Origin: Herbiconiux sp.
GTDB taxonomy: Bacteria; Actinomycetota; Actinomycetes; Actinomycetales; Microbacteriaceae
Length of the DNA: 64,000 nt
Direction: 5' to 3'
NCBI RefSeq assembly: GCF_004297105.1
Contig: NZ_SCVE01000016.1
Span: forward strand, 62,001-126,000
Within the stretch, counting starts at the first letter, position 1. Each line of letters opens with the position of its first letter. The notes beneath the pieces were generated by a model. It had not been told where the DNA came from and made no database searches. It saw only the letters and a list, made by a program, of their open reading frames with translations. Below are positions 22,000-32,073 of the stretch, piece by piece. A program made the translations under genes and the position numbers.

Positions 22000-23250
22000 A
22001 TGGGTGCGGGATCGGACGGGTCGCAGCGGGAGCCGAGTCCGTCGATCCTGCATGTCGACATGGATGCCTTCTTCGCGTCGGTCGAGCTGCTCTCCCGCCC
22101 CGAGTTGCGTGGGCGCCCCGTGATCGTGGGTGGGCGATCGGCGCGGGCCGTGGTCACGAGCGCCACCTACGAGGCACGGGCCTACGGTGTGCACTCGGCG
22201 ATGCCCGTGGGTGCCGCCCTGCGGCTGTGCCCGGGCGCCGTGGTGCTGGAGCCGCACATGGACCGGTACCGGGATGCCTCGCGCGCCGTGATGGCGTTGT
22301 TCCGCGAGGTGACTCCGCTCGTCGAACCGCTCAGCATCGACGAGGCGTTCCTCGATGTGTCGGGCGCCAGGCGCCTGCTCGGTGAGTCCGACGTGATCGC
22401 CGAGCGCCTCCGGGCGCGGGTGCTCGCCGAGACAGGACTGCCGTGCTCGGTGGGGGTGGCGCCCACCAAGTTCATGGCGAAGCTCGCCTCCGGGCGCGCG
22501 AAACCCGATGGCATGCTCGTCGTGCGGCCGTCCGAGGTGCTGGGGTACCTTCATCCGCTTCCCGTGCGAGCGCTCTGGGGTGTGGGCGAGAGCACGGCGT
22601 CGCGGCTCGAGCGTCTGGGCCTGCGCACGGTGGGCGACATCGCCTCGACCCCCCTCGATGCCCTCGTGCGTGCGGTGGGGGAGGCGAGCGGCGCGAAGCT
22701 GCACGAGCTCGCGAACGGCATCGACACGCGGGGCGTGGTGCCCACGAGCCAGGAGAAGAGCGTGGGCCACGAGCGCACCTTCGATGTCGACGAGCGCTCG
22801 CCGGATGTTCTGCGGCGCGAGCTGCTGCACCAGTCGAACCGTGTGGCGGCGCGGTTGCGGGCGGCCGACCTGATGGGGCGCACGGTGGCGCTGAAGCTGC
22901 GATTCTCCGACTTCACCACCATCTCGCGGTCGCGCACCCTCTCGGAGCCCACCGACCTCGGCCGCCGCATCTTCGACGAGGTGCTGGCCATTTATGAGGC
23001 GGTAGGGGCGGTGGGCGAGCCGATCCGCCTGATCGGTGTGCGCGTCGAACAGCTCTCCGCGGCCGAGGGCGCCGTGCACCAGCCGGCGCTCTGGGCCGAC
23101 GAGGAGTCGCCCTCGGAGGGCTGGCGCGACGCCGAACTCACGGTCGACCGCGTCGCCGCCCGCTTCGGAGCCGACATGTTGCGCCCGGCCTCCCTCATGA
23201 AGTCCCCCCGCTCAGGCGAGACGGCCGACCAGAACGGAACGCGCCGCTGA
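22000..23250 (+). CDS. dinB: DNA polymerase IV (Y family)
   Basis: A 416-residue translesion polymerase. The palm carboxylates sit in [12 protein letters not shown] and [11 protein letters not shown]; the thumb HhH is in [24 protein letters not shown]; and the little-finger domain contains [10 protein letters not shown]. It acts on damaged or stalled template. The last 39 bp overlap the 3' end of treZ on the other strand. Confidence 0.93.
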   Translation: MGAGSDGSQREPSPSILHVDMDAFFASVELLSRPELRGRPVIVGGRSARAVVTSATYEARAYGVHSAMPVGAALRLCPGAVVLEPHMDRYRDASRAVMALFREVTPLVEPLSIDEAFLDVSGARRLLGESDVIAERLRARVLAETGLPCSVGVAPTKFMAKLASGRAKPDGMLVVRPSEVLGYLHPLPVRALWGVGESTASRLERLGLRTVGDIASTPLDALVRAVGEASGAKLHELANGIDTRGVVPTSQEKSVGHERTFDVDERSPDVLRRELLHQSNRVAARLRAADLMGRTVALKLRFSDFTTISRSRTLSEPTDLGRRIFDEVLAIYEAVGAVGEPIRLIGVRVEQLSAAEGAVHQPALWADEESPSEGWRDAELTVDRVAARFGADMLRPASLMKSPRSGETADQNGTRR

Positions 23251-25002
23251 GGTCGTGAGCTCGGCCGGCAGGGGGCGGCCGCGCAGGGCTGCGTGGGAGT
23301 CGAAGAGGGGCTCGCCGAGACGGGGCGCGACGGTGGCGACGTCGAGGGGGGCATCCGAGAGGTTCACCAGGATCACGAGGGCCGGGCGCTCCAGCACGAG
23401 CCAGCGGGCATCTTCGTCGAAGCTCACGGCGATGTCGGACAGGCGAACGTCGTCACCGGCGGGCAGGGTTCGGCGGAGGGCGCCGAGCGTGCGGTAGACC
23501 TCGAGCATCGCGGCGTGCTCCGGATGCGCGGGATCGGTGAGCTCCGACCAGTCGAGCTTCGAGTTCTGGAACGTGGCCGGATCCTGCGGGTCGGGCACCA
23601 CGGCCGGGTCCCACCCCATCTTCGCGAACTCGCCGATGCGACCCTTGGCCGTGGCTTCGCCGAGCTCGGGTTCCGGATGCGAGGTGAAGAACTGCCAAGG
23701 CGTCGATGCAGCCCACTCCTCACCCATGAAGAGCATCGGGGTGAAGGGGCCGAGCATCGTGAGCGTGGCGGCGATGGCGAGGGAGTCGTTGTCGAGCGTC
23801 GCCGTCAGACGGTCGCCGACGGCCCGGTTGCCGATCTGGTCGTGGTTGTGCGAGGCCACCACGAGCCTCCAGGGCGCGGTGGCCGCCCGGTCGAGCTCGA
23901 CGCCATGGGTCTTCTCGCGGAAACTCGACCACGTTCCGTCATGGAAGAACCCTCGCGTGAGCACCTTCGCGAGGGCGCCGACGGAGTCGAAGTCCTCGTA
24001 GTAGCCGATGGTCTCGCCGGTGAGGTTCACGTGCACCGCGTGGTGGAAGTCGTCGCTCCACTGCCCGTCGAGCCCGTAGCCGTTCTGGTCGCGCGGCAGG
24101 AACATCACCGGGTCGTTCAGGTCGGACTCGGCGATGAGCATCCGTCGCACGCCGTCGGCCTCCGAGAGCGCGTCGACCGCGGCACCGAGTTCTGCCAGCA
24201 GGTGCACAGGGGAGTCGTCGACCAGCGCGTGAACGGCGTCGAGCCGCAAACCGTCGACGTGGTAGTCGCGCAGCCACATGAGGGCGTTGTCGATGATGAA
24301 GCTCCGAACCTCGCCCGAACCCTCGTGCGAGAGGTTCACCGATGTGCCCCAGGTGTTGCTCGACGCATCGTTCAGGTAGGGCCCGTAGATCGGCAGGTAG
24401 TTGCCGCTCGGCCCGAGGTGGTTGTAGACCACGTCCTGGATGACGGCCAGCCCCGCGGCGTGACACGCGTCGACGAAGCGTCGATACGCATCCGGCCCCC
24501 CGTAGCCCTCCTGCACGGTGAACCATGCCACCCCGTCGTAGCCCCAGTTGTGCGTGCCGTTGAAGCCGTTCACCGGCAACAGCTCCACGTGGGTGACGCC
24601 GATCGACTTCAGGTGATCGAGCCGGTCGAGCGCCGCGTCGAGCGTGCCCGCGGGGGTGAAGGTACCGATGTGCAGCTCGTAGATCTCGGCGCGGTCGAGC
24701 GGGAGGCCCGCCCAGCCGTCGTCGTTCCACGAGTACGACGAGGGGTCGTCGGTGCGTGAGAGACCGTGCACCCCCTGGGGCTGCCGCCGCGATCGGGGGT
24801 CGGGGTAGGGCCCTTCGCCGTCGATGACGTAGCCGTAGTCGATGCCGGGCGCCCAGGTCACGTCGGGCGACGGAAGCCACCAGGCGTCGTCGCCTCTGAC
24901 CATCGGATGCGCGACCCGGTCGCCATCCGCCCCCGAATCGATCACGAGTTCGACCAGCTCGGCCCGCGGAGCCCAGACCCCGAACGTGTTCTCATGGCTC
25001 AT
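23212..25002 (-). CDS. treZ: Malto-oligosyltrehalose trehalohydrolase TreZ
   Basis: A 596-residue GH13 enzyme that releases free trehalose from malto-oligosyltrehalose. An N-terminal CBM48-like domain ([15 protein letters not shown]...) precedes the barrel, with [19 protein letters not shown] (nucleophile), IAESDLND (acid/base) and HNHDQIGN. The ATG at 25002 overlaps the treY stop by one base. It is the last gene of treX-treY-treZ. Its 3' end overlaps dinB by 39 bp, so the convergent transcripts are complementary there. Confidence 0.95.
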   Translation of the reverse strand: MSHENTFGVWAPRAELVELVIDSGADGDRVAHPMVRGDDAWWLPSPDVTWAPGIDYGYVIDGEGPYPDPRSRRQPQGVHGLSRTDDPSSYSWNDDGWAGLPLDRAEIYELHIGTFTPAGTLDAALDRLDHLKSIGVTHVELLPVNGFNGTHNWGYDGVAWFTVQEGYGGPDAYRRFVDACHAAGLAVIQDVVYNHLGPSGNYLPIYGPYLNDASSNTWGTSVNLSHEGSGEVRSFIIDNALMWLRDYHVDGLRLDAVHALVDDSPVHLLAELGAAVDALSEADGVRRMLIAESDLNDPVMFLPRDQNGYGLDGQWSDDFHHAVHVNLTGETIGYYEDFDSVGALAKVLTRGFFHDGTWSSFREKTHGVELDRAATAPWRLVVASHNHDQIGNRAVGDRLTATLDNDSLAIAATLTMLGPFTPMLFMGEEWAASTPWQFFTSHPEPELGEATAKGRIGEFAKMGWDPAVVPDPQDPATFQNSKLDWSELTDPAHPEHAAMLEVYRTLGALRRTLPAGDDVRLSDIAVSFDEDARWLVLERPALVILVNLSDAPLDVATVAPRLGEPLFDSHAALRGRPLPAELTTSAARSVLVGRLA

Positions 25003-27362
25003 CAGTCTTCGATCCTCTGCAGCAGGGCGACGGGGTAGGTGGCGAGCAGTTCGGCGAGACGGATGTCGCCCTCGCTCACGATGCGCCCGGTGAACGTGTC
25101 GACGTACCCGGCCCGGGTGGCCGGCAGCTCGAGCGTGGTGTCGTCCCACCCTCCCCGCGCCGTCAGGCCGATCGGCAGTCGGGTGGCCACGGTGATGGCA
25201 CCGCCTCGATCGAAGGCGAGCACGTGTGCGGCACCCGAACCTCGGGCCTCTAGCGGCTTGTAGCCAGTGAAGAGCTCGGGCCGGTCGCGGCGCAGCCGCA
25301 GCGCGGTCGAGGCAACGAGCAGCTTGACGGCACCCGCGTCGTCGGCCTCGTCGGGCTGCCAGAGCGGCAGCTCGCCCGCATCCTGAACCGTCAGCAGCTC
25401 GGAGCGCAGGTCGTAGTCGACCGGACGGCGGTTGTCGGGGTCGACCAGCGAGTGGTCCCAGAGCTCGGTGCCCTGGTACACGTCGGGCACGCCCGTCGTG
25501 GTGAGCTGCACGAGCTTCTCGGAGAGGGAGGTGATGCGCCCCGCGCCCCGCACGGCCGCAACCTGGCTCTCGATGAGGCCCCGCGCGATCGGGTCGGTGA
25601 ACACCGCGTCGATCGCGGCGCTCATGCGGGCTTCGAACTCCTCGTCGGGCGCGAGCCAGCTCGTCGCGTCGCCCGCCTCCCGGGCAGCCTTCAGAGCGTA
25701 ATCCTGCGCCCTCTCACGGGTGAGCGGCCACGCACCCACGAGCGCCTGCCACAGGAGGTTCTCGAACGACCCGTCGAACAGCGGCAGCAGCGCGCGGATC
25801 TTCGCGATCGTTCCCGCCCACCCGTCGGCGATCTCGGCGAGGGCCGAGATGCGCGAACGGGTGTCCTCGGAGCGCTTCGTGTCGTGTGTCGACAGCGTGG
25901 TCATCGTGTCGGGCACGGTTCTGTGCCTGCGCCGCTGCAGCTCGTGGAAGTGCTCCACGCTCACGCTGAACTCGTCGGGCTCGGCGCCGACCTCGGTGAG
26001 GCTCGTGAGCCGGGTGAAGCGGTAGAACGCCGTGTCTTCAACCCCCTTCGCCATCACCATGCCCGAGGTCTGCTGGAACCGGATGGCGGGTGCCGACCCC
26101 GTTCGGGCGAGCACCGTCGCCGTCTCCACCAGCACCGCGTCGAGGTCGGGTCGCTGCTCGCGGGCCCGCGCGAGCGCCTCGTCGAGGTGCTCCCGGCCGG
26201 CGGGCAGGTAGGAGCGGTAGACGGGGAAGCAGGTGAGCAGCTCGGCCACCGCATCCGTGATCACCGCGCTGTCGGTGGGAGTGGCGAGCCCTCCCGCCCG
26301 CTCGATGTCGCGGGTAAGCCGGCGTGCCTCGGCCTGGAGGATGCCGTCGGCGACACCCCGCTTGGTGTCGTGGATGAGAGCACGGTAGTCACCCGTGGTT
26401 GTGGCGCTCTCGAGCCGCAACGCGGCGGCGAGCCGATCGAGCGGCTGCTCACCGGCCGGGTCGACGAACACGCGGTCGAGTCCGGCAAGGGCGTCGTACC
26501 CGGTGGTGCCCGCGGTCTTCCAGTCGCGCTCGAGCGGCTCATCGCCCTCGAGGATCTTCTCGACGAGGATGTAGCCCCCGCTCGTGAGCTCGGAGAGCCG
26601 CTCGATGTAGCCGCCCGGATCGGCGAGCCCGTCGGGGTGGTCGACCCGCAGCCCGTCGACGAGTCCTTCCCGGAACCAGCGTGCGATCTCGGCGTGCGAC
26701 TCGTCGAACACCCACGGCTCCTCCACCCGGATGGCCGCCAGCGTCGACACCGCGAAGAAGCGCCGGTAGTTGAGGTCGGTGCTCTCGCGCCGCCAGTTCA
26801 TCAGCTCGTAGTGCTGCCGTGCGTGCACGGTCTGCGCGTCGGCGCCGTCGTCGGCGGTGCCGGGGGCGATCGGGTAGCGGTTGTCGTAGTAGGCGAGAAC
26901 GGTGTCGCCCGCGTCATCCGTCTCCAGAGCGAGCGCCTCGATCGAGTCGTCGCCCAGCACGGGGATGCGGATGCGCCCGCCCCCGAACTCCCAGTCGACG
27001 TCGAAGGCGTCGGCGTACCGCGACTCGCGCCCGTTCTTCAGGAGATCCCACCACCACGGGTTCTGTGCCGGTGTCGCCACGCCCACGTGGTTCGGCACGA
27101 TGTCGACGAGCACCCCGAGCCCCGCCTCGTGCGCGGCGTCGGAGAGCGCACGCAGCCCATCGGCGCCCCCTCGCGACTCGTCGACGCGGGAGTGGTCGGT
27201 GACGTCGTAGCCGTGTTGCGAGCCGGGCTCCGCCTGCAGGATCGGCGAGAGATACACCCAGTCGGCGCCGAGGCGCGCGAGGTAGGGGACGAGGCGTGCC
27301 GCATCCCACAGGGTGAAGTCGGCGGTGAGCTGGAGGCGATAGGTCGAGCGGGGGGTGCGCAT
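25002..27362 (-). CDS. treY: Malto-oligosyltrehalose synthase TreY
   Basis: A 786-residue intramolecular transglucosidase that turns the reducing-end alpha-1,4 bond of maltodextrin into a trehalose linkage. The opening [38 protein letters not shown] (nucleophile), [10 protein letters not shown] (acid/base) and [10 protein letters not shown] are TreY hallmarks. AAGGA precedes the ATG. It follows treX by 42 bp and is coupled to treZ. Confidence 0.96.
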   Translation of the reverse strand: MRTPRSTYRLQLTADFTLWDAARLVPYLARLGADWVYLSPILQAEPGSQHGYDVTDHSRVDESRGGADGLRALSDAAHEAGLGVLVDIVPNHVGVATPAQNPWWWDLLKNGRESRYADAFDVDWEFGGGRIRIPVLGDDSIEALALETDDAGDTVLAYYDNRYPIAPGTADDGADAQTVHARQHYELMNWRRESTDLNYRRFFAVSTLAAIRVEEPWVFDESHAEIARWFREGLVDGLRVDHPDGLADPGGYIERLSELTSGGYILVEKILEGDEPLERDWKTAGTTGYDALAGLDRVFVDPAGEQPLDRLAAALRLESATTTGDYRALIHDTKRGVADGILQAEARRLTRDIERAGGLATPTDSAVITDAVAELLTCFPVYRSYLPAGREHLDEALARAREQRPDLDAVLVETATVLARTGSAPAIRFQQTSGMVMAKGVEDTAFYRFTRLTSLTEVGAEPDEFSVSVEHFHELQRRRHRTVPDTMTTLSTHDTKRSEDTRSRISALAEIADGWAGTIAKIRALLPLFDGSFENLLWQALVGAWPLTRERAQDYALKAAREAGDATSWLAPDEEFEARMSAAIDAVFTDPIARGLIESQVAAVRGAGRITSLSEKLVQLTTTGVPDVYQGTELWDHSLVDPDNRRPVDYDLRSELLTVQDAGELPLWQPDEADDAGAVKLLVASTALRLRRDRPELFTGYKPLEARGSGAAHVLAFDRGGAITVATRLPIGLTARGGWDDTTLELPATRAGYVDTFTGRIVSEGDIRLAELLATYPVALLQRIED

Positions 27363-27404
27363 CCGGGGATCCTTCGTGCCTGAGATGACTGCGGGGCGTC
27401 GTGC

Positions 27405-29600
27405 CTAGCCCACGGGTGGTGGGATGATCTGGGCCGACGAGTCCGCCTGGGCGGTGAGTGACGCTGCGACCGAGTGGTCGGGTTCCACCTCGAGTTCGCG
27501 GTGGAGTCGCAGCACCACCATCGAGCGTGCCTCGACCGAGAGAATTGCGCCAGCGGTGAAGACCTGTGAATCCGCCGCCTCTCCCGCGGTGTCGATCACG
27601 ACATCCCACGACTCGGCGTACTCCGCCGACGGCAGGGTGAACCTCTGCTCCTCGTCGTGGGCGTTGAAGTAGAGGAGGAAGTGCACATCCGTGAGCGGAT
27701 TGCCGCGAGGGTCGCGCGCACCGATGCCCTGCCCGTTCAAGAACACACCCACCGACCTCGAGAGGCTCGAGTCCCAGTCCTCGGGCTGCATCTCGCTCGC
27801 CTCGGTGTCGAGCCAGACGATGTCGGGGAGGGGCTCGCCCGCACCGCGCTTCACGGGCCGGCCGTCGAAGAACCGGCTGCGCCGGAACGTCGGATGCTCC
27901 TTCCGCAGCCGGGTGACGGCCGCGGTGAACTCGATGAGCGGCTGGTCTTCGGCATCCCAGTGCACCCAGGTGAGGGGGCTGTCCTGGGCGTAGGTGTTGT
28001 TGTTGCCCTCCTGCGTGCGACCCAGCTCATCGCCGTGCAGCAGCATCGGAACGCCCTGCGAGAGCATCATCGTGGCGATGAAGTTGCGCTGCTGGCGGGC
28101 ACGGAGAGTGAGGACCTTCGGGTCGTCGGTGGGGCCTTCGACGCCGCAGTTCCAGGAGCGGTTGTGCGATTCGCCGTCGTTGTTGTCTTCGCCGTTGGCG
28201 TCGTTGTGCTTCTCGTTGTACGACACGAGGTCGCGCAGGGTGAAGCCATCGTGGGCCGTGACGAAGTTGATGCTGGCCACCGGGCGGCGGCCCGAGTGCT
28301 CGTAGAGGTCGGCCGAGCCCGTGAAGCGGCTCGCGAACTCGCCGAGCGTCGACGGTTCGCCGCGCCAGAAGTCGCGCACGGTGTCGCGGTACTTGCCGTT
28401 CCACTCGGTCCATTGCGGGGGGAAGTTTCCCACCTGGTAGCCGCCGGGGCCGACATCCCACGGCTCGGCGATGAGCTTCACCTGCGACACCACCGGGTCT
28501 TGCTGCACGAGCTCGAAGAAGGTCGACAGCCGGTCGACGTCGTAGAACTCGCGCGCCAGGGCGCTGGCGAGGTCGAAGCGGAATCCGTCGACGTGCATCT
28601 CGGTGACCCAGTAGCGCAGGGAGTCCATGATGAGCTGGAGGGAGTGCGGATGGCGCACGTTCAGGGTGTTGCCCGTGCCCGTGTAGTCCATGTAGTAGCG
28701 CTGGTCGTCTTCGACGAGGCGGTAGTAGGCCGCATTGTCGATGCCGCGGAACGACAGTGTGGGGCCCAGATGGTTGCCTTCGGCCGTGTGGTTGTAGACC
28801 ACATCCAGGATGACCTCGATGCCGGCGGCGTGCAGCGACTTCACCATGCCCTTGAACTCCTGCACCTGCTGTCCGAGGTCGCCCGTGGAGGAGTAGGTGT
28901 TCTGGGGAGCGAAGAAGCCGATGGTGTTGTAGCCCCAGTAATTGCTGAGTCCCTTGTCGATCAGCGTGCTGTCGTTCACGAACTGATGAACGGGCATGAG
29001 CTCGATGGCGGTGACGCCGAGCTTCTGCAGGTGCTGGATCACGGCCGGATGCGCGACCCCCGCGTAGGTGCCCCGCTGCTCCTCGGGGATGTCGGGGTGC
29101 AGCTCGGTGAGGCCCTTCACATGGGCTTCGTAGATCACACTCTGGCTGTAGGGCACACGCAGCTTGCGGTCGCCCGACCAGTCGAAGAAGGGGTTGATCA
29201 CGACGCCGTAGGTCATGTGGGCGGCGCTGTCGTCGGTGTTCTCCGAGTCGGGGTCGCCGAAGGTGTAGGAGAAGAGCGACTGATCCCAGTCGATCGTGCC
29301 GCTCGTGGCCTTCGCGTAGGGGTCGAGCAGCAGTTTGCTCGGGTTGGCGCGCTGACCCTTCGCCGGGTCGTAGGGGCCGTGAACGCGGTAGCCGTAGCGT
29401 TGCCCGGGCTGCACCTGGGGCAGGTAGGCGTGCCACACGAAGGCGTCGACCTCGATCAGTTCGACGCAGGTCTCGACTCCCTCGTCGTCGAACAGGCAGA
29501 GCTCGACCTTCTCCGCAGCCTCACTGAAGATCGCGAAATTCGTTCCGCTCCCGTCATAGGTCGCTCCGAGGGGGTAGGCCGATCCGGGCCACGACTGCAT
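27405..29600 (-). CDS. treX: Glycogen debranching enzyme TreX/GlgX
   Basis: A 731-residue GH13 isoamylase-type enzyme that debranches glycogen and supplies linear maltodextrins to TreY. A CBM48 domain begins at PLGATYDGSGTNFAIFSEAA. The motifs are DVVYNHT, GFRFDLASAL, IAEPWDVG and VTAHDGFTL. AGGAG precedes the ATG. It is first in the treXYZ operon and is more conventional at its N- and C-termini than the stand-alone paralogue at 1876-3936. Confidence 0.94.
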   Translation of the reverse strand: MQSWPGSAYPLGATYDGSGTNFAIFSEAAEKVELCLFDDEGVETCVELIEVDAFVWHAYLPQVQPGQRYGYRVHGPYDPAKGQRANPSKLLLDPYAKATSGTIDWDQSLFSYTFGDPDSENTDDSAAHMTYGVVINPFFDWSGDRKLRVPYSQSVIYEAHVKGLTELHPDIPEEQRGTYAGVAHPAVIQHLQKLGVTAIELMPVHQFVNDSTLIDKGLSNYWGYNTIGFFAPQNTYSSTGDLGQQVQEFKGMVKSLHAAGIEVILDVVYNHTAEGNHLGPTLSFRGIDNAAYYRLVEDDQRYYMDYTGTGNTLNVRHPHSLQLIMDSLRYWVTEMHVDGFRFDLASALAREFYDVDRLSTFFELVQQDPVVSQVKLIAEPWDVGPGGYQVGNFPPQWTEWNGKYRDTVRDFWRGEPSTLGEFASRFTGSADLYEHSGRRPVASINFVTAHDGFTLRDLVSYNEKHNDANGEDNNDGESHNRSWNCGVEGPTDDPKVLTLRARQQRNFIATMMLSQGVPMLLHGDELGRTQEGNNNTYAQDSPLTWVHWDAEDQPLIEFTAAVTRLRKEHPTFRRSRFFDGRPVKRGAGEPLPDIVWLDTEASEMQPEDWDSSLSRSVGVFLNGQGIGARDPRGNPLTDVHFLLYFNAHDEEQRFTLPSAEYAESWDVVIDTAGEAADSQVFTAGAILSVEARSMVVLRLHRELEVEPDHSVAASLTAQADSSAQIIPPPVG

Positions 29601-29664
29601 CTGGTCTCCTGACGATGTGTGACGTTCACGCTACCCGGTTCTGGTTTCGGGGCCATGTCCGCGG

Positions 29665-29670
29665 TAGCGT
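29665..29670 (+). promoter_or_regulatory. -10 box of the GerW-like gene, probable leaderless start
   Basis: TAGCGT, six bases, then the ATG at 29677. Confidence 0.45.
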
Positions 29671-29676
29671 GGGCGC

Positions 29677-30042
29677 ATGGCCAACCTCGTGGAAACCCTC
29701 ACCGACGCAACTCGATCGATCGGAGTCGGTGCCGCGTACGGTGCGCCGGTGCAGGTCGATGGTGTGACCATCATCCCGGTCGCCCTCGTCTGGTCGGGCT
29801 TCGGCGGCGGCAACGGAACCGCATCGTCCCCCGGAGCCACCGACCACAAGATCGCCGCGGGCGATGCCGGTGGCGAGGGCTTCGGCGGCGGGGGCGTGTC
29901 GATCCCGATCGGCGCCTACGTGAAGACGGATGGCGCGGCCACCTTCGAGCCCAACATCATCGCGCTGCTCGCGGCCTCGGTGCCGGTCATCATCACCACG
30001 GGCTGGGCCGTCTCCCGCTTCGTGCGCGCCCTCAAGAAGTAG
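29677..30042 (+). CDS. GerW/YtfJ-family protein
   Basis: A 121-residue protein. The N-terminus IGVGAAYGAPVQVDGVTIIPVALVWSGFG and the following Gly-rich stretch are typical of the GerW (YtfJ) family, first known from Bacillus spores but widespread in actinobacteria that do not form endospores. The C-terminal helix (about residues 96-117) is hydrophobic and ends in KK, so it is probably a tail anchor. Function in this setting is unknown. Its 3' end runs into the large repeat array. Confidence 0.8.
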   Translation: MANLVETLTDATRSIGVGAAYGAPVQVDGVTIIPVALVWSGFGGGNGTASSPGATDHKIAAGDAGGEGFGGGGVSIPIGAYVKTDGAATFEPNIIALLAASVPVIITTGWAVSRFVRALKK

Positions 30043-30062
30043 CCCGCCCCACCCCCCCCGAC

Positions 30063-30689
30063 TTGCCACAACTTGTGGCAAGCGTGGGCCGCGCGCAACA
30101 CTTTGCGGCAACTCGATGCGCGGGCGTGACCGCCCTGGATCCGCTTGCCACAAGTTGTGGCAAGTCGCGCGTGCGGGCAACACTTTGTGGCGCGTGGGTG
30201 CGGGGGCGCGTGCCGCCCCGAACTTGGTTGCCACATGTTGTGGCAAGTCGCGCGTGCGGGCAACACTTTGTGGCAAGCGGGTGCGGGGGCGCGTGCCGCC
30301 CCGAACTTGGTTGCCACATGTTGTGGCAAGTGGCGCGTGCGGGCAACACTTTGTGGCACGTGGGTGCGGGGGCGCGTGCCACCCCGAACTTGGTTGCCAC
30401 ATGTTGTGGCAAGTGGCGCGCGCGGGCAACACTTTGTGGCAAGCGGGTGCGGGGGCGTGCCGCCCCGAACTTGGTTGCCACATGTTGTGGCAAGTGGCGT
30501 GCGCGGGCAACACGTTGTGGCACGTGGGTGCGGCGGAGGGTGCCGCCCCGAAGGTGGTTGCCACAACTTGTGGCAAGCGGCGCGCGCGGGCAACACTTTG
30601 TGGCAAGCGGGTGCGGTGGGGCGTGTCGCCCTGAAGGTGGTTGCCACAAGTTGTGGCACGCGGTCGGCAGGCGCAACAGTTCGTGGCAA
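30063..30689. repeat. Tandem array of eight 49-bp palindromic modules (array A)
   Basis: The near-perfect palindrome TTGCCACANNTTGTGGCAA begins at 30063, 30145, 30228, 30311, 30394, 30475, 30558 and 30641 (steps 81-83 bp). Each is followed by 11 nt and a second 19-nt element of the type GGGCAACACTTTGTGGCAA, an imperfect inverted copy of the first. Palindrome, spacer and second element always total 49 bp; linkers of about 33 bp separate them. The outer linkers share an ATCGATGCGCGGG-like end. It lies between the convergent GerW-like and DUF559 genes. Long open frames through it on both strands are a by-product of composition, and the period is not a multiple of three. Confidence 0.9.
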
Positions 30690-30723
30690 ATCGATGCGCG
30701 GGTGAGCTCGCCTGGGGCAGCGG

Positions 30724-31662
30724 TCAGGCCTCGGAGCCCGGGATCCAGCCCCGCGCCCGCATCCGGGACTCCACTCGGTTCACCGCGATGGTTCCACGCC
30801 CCGCGAGAGCGACCTTGCCGACCCGGACGACCTCGAGGCCCATCGCGCGAAGCGTGTCGAGGCGGTGGACGTCTTTCTCGTACTGCTCGTCATCGGTGCG
30901 ATGCTGCTCCCCGTCGTACTCCACGACGAGCCGGAGTGCGGGGTAGTACAGGTCGAGCCACGCGTGGAAGGACCCTTCACGGATCTCGACATCCGTGACC
31001 GGTTCGGGAAGTCCATGGTCGACCAGAGCGAGCCGCAGCCGCGTCTCCTGTGGTGACGCGACGCCGGTTCGCACACGCTCCAGCGCCCGCAGCGCCTGGC
31101 CGCGACCTTTGCCGTGATAGCCGGACAGTCGCTGGGCCAGGTGCTCGATCGTCGTGAACGGTCTCCCGTCGCGATCCGCGTGAAAGTGGGGCGTCGCCAC
31201 GAGGTAGTCGGCGGCCGCGACGAGATCGACGTGGCGCAGAGAGGATGCGAGGTGGATCCAGGTGCTCGCCGGGTCGGTGACGGGCAGCCCGCCCTGCTCG
31301 AGAACGCGGACGTGCGCATCCTGAAATTGGTGCCCGCAGACCCTCGAGACGCGGGACGCCCTCGCCGGCGCCATCGTGGCGACATGCAGCGGTTCTCCCG
31401 GATCCCAGCGGGCGAGCGGAACGCCCCACAGCCTCGCGGCGGTCAGATGGCTGAAGAACTGACCCGGCCGCTCGATGGTGCAGTAGGCGCGGCAGCGGGC
31501 GTCGAAAGAGTCATCGCACACGGCGTGCACCCGAACACCGCGGTACGGGCGGCGCAAGTCGCGGTTGCGGAGTCGCTGAGGTGAGAGACCGTGGGCTCGC
31601 CCGTCGCTCACGCTGAACGGGGCGTCGCGAAGCTGGGAGGGGAGGGGCGACGGATGCGGCAC
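30724..31662 (-). CDS. DUF559 (VSR-like) endonuclease-domain protein, copy B
   Basis: A 312-residue paralogue of the protein at 5447-6367, alike from the N-terminus (LPSQLRDAPFSV versus LPAELIRAPFSV) through FSHLTAARLWGVPLAR to the nuclease-like end with QETRLRLAL, WLDLYY and LVVEYDGEQHRTDD. The GTG at 31662 is chosen because it aligns with the paralogue's start; the frame itself continues upstream. Array A lies 34 bp past its stop, and an inverted single module lies upstream. The VSR/PD-(D/E)XK fold suggests DNA cleavage; the target is unknown, and the flanking palindromes are the obvious candidate. Confidence 0.83.
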   Translation of the reverse strand: MPHPSPLPSQLRDAPFSVSDGRAHGLSPQRLRNRDLRRPYRGVRVHAVCDDSFDARCRAYCTIERPGQFFSHLTAARLWGVPLARWDPGEPLHVATMAPARASRVSRVCGHQFQDAHVRVLEQGGLPVTDPASTWIHLASSLRHVDLVAAADYLVATPHFHADRDGRPFTTIEHLAQRLSGYHGKGRGQALRALERVRTGVASPQETRLRLALVDHGLPEPVTDVEIREGSFHAWLDLYYPALRLVVEYDGEQHRTDDEQYEKDVHRLDTLRAMGLEVVRVGKVALAGRGTIAVNRVESRMRARGWIPGSEA

Positions 31663-31699
31663 GAGCCCATGATGCTCGCTTCGTACCCGCCGGCCTGAG

Positions 31700-31708
31700 T
31701 TATCCACA
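31700..31708 (-). promoter_or_regulatory. TGTGGATAA box before DUF559 copy B
   Basis: TTATCCACA on the plus strand, 37 nt from the GTG at 31662. The surrounding CTGTGGATAACTC is identical to the sequence before copy A at nearly the same distance. Confidence 0.5.
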
Positions 31709-31735
31709 GGCAGGGAGCCCGCAGGTGCGATCCAG

Positions 31736-31784
31736 TTGCCAGAAACTGTTGCCCGGCGCCCGCACTTGCCACAAGTTGTGGCAA
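31736..31784. repeat. Single 49-bp module, inverted relative to array A
   Basis: TTGCCAGAAACTGTTGCCC (31736-31754), an 11-nt spacer, then the perfect palindrome TTGCCACAAGTTGTGGCAA (31766-31784). On this strand the element order is the reverse of array A, so the DUF559 gene is bracketed by oppositely oriented copies of one module. Confidence 0.85.
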
Positions 31785-31800
31785 GTCGGGTACGGCCGAG

Positions 31801-31960
31801 CGAGAGCGGCGGGAGCCGCGGGAGCGGCGGCGGCGGGAGTGGCGGCGGCGGGAGTGGGAGCGGCGGGAGTGGGAGCGGCGGGAGCGGCGGCGGTGGCTGG
31901 AGTGAGAGCGGCGGGAGCGGCGGCGGCAGGAGGGACAACGGCGGAGGGCGGGGGCAGGGC
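31801..31960 (+). repeat. G-rich GGGAG(C/T)GGCGGC microsatellite tract
   Basis: About 150 bp built from degenerate GGGAGCGGCGGC/GGGAGTGGGAGC units with many G-triplets on the plus strand. It fills the gap between the palindrome module and the riboswitch promoter. No coding potential is convincing. G-quadruplex formation on the non-template strand is possible, but inferred from composition only. Confidence 0.7.
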
Positions 31961-31968
31961 GGGAGGCC

Positions 31969-31974
31969 TATACT
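31969..31974 (+). promoter_or_regulatory. -10 box of the TPP-riboswitch operon
   Basis: TATACT ends seven bases before the first bases of the riboswitch; transcription would begin at about 31981. No clear -35 box is visible in the G-rich tract upstream. Confidence 0.5.
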
Positions 31975-31980
31975 GATGCC

Positions 31981-32069
31981 ACACGGGAGTCCGGTGAGCC
32001 GGGCTGAGAGGAAGGTTCTCAACCTTCGACCGTCGAACCTGATCTGGATCATGCCAGCGCAGGGAGGCA
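31981..32069 (+). promoter_or_regulatory. TPP riboswitch (THI element)
   Basis: The conserved THI-box parts occur in order: GGGCTGAGAGGAAGG, ACCTTCGACC, GAACCTGATCTGGATCATG and CCAGCGCAGGGAGGC. The last contains AGGGAGG, positioned six bases before the ATG at 32074. TPP binding would therefore be expected to hide the ribosome site directly, a mechanism proposed for actinobacterial THI elements. It precedes ykoEDC, a classic TPP-riboswitch regulon member. Confidence 0.95.
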
Positions 32070-32073
32070 TCTC

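Noticed and set aside
30063..30689. CRISPR array
   Set aside because: Repeats are regular, but each is itself palindromic and the 30-odd-bp linkers are similar to each other rather than unique spacers; no cas genes or leader are nearby.
29626..30705. Long open frames on both strands through array A with Cys/His/Trp-rich repeats (e.g. CHKLWQ)
   Set aside because: They arise from reading the 81-83 bp repeat in shifting frames in GC-rich DNA. The period is not a multiple of three, and neither strand has a start with a ribosome site.
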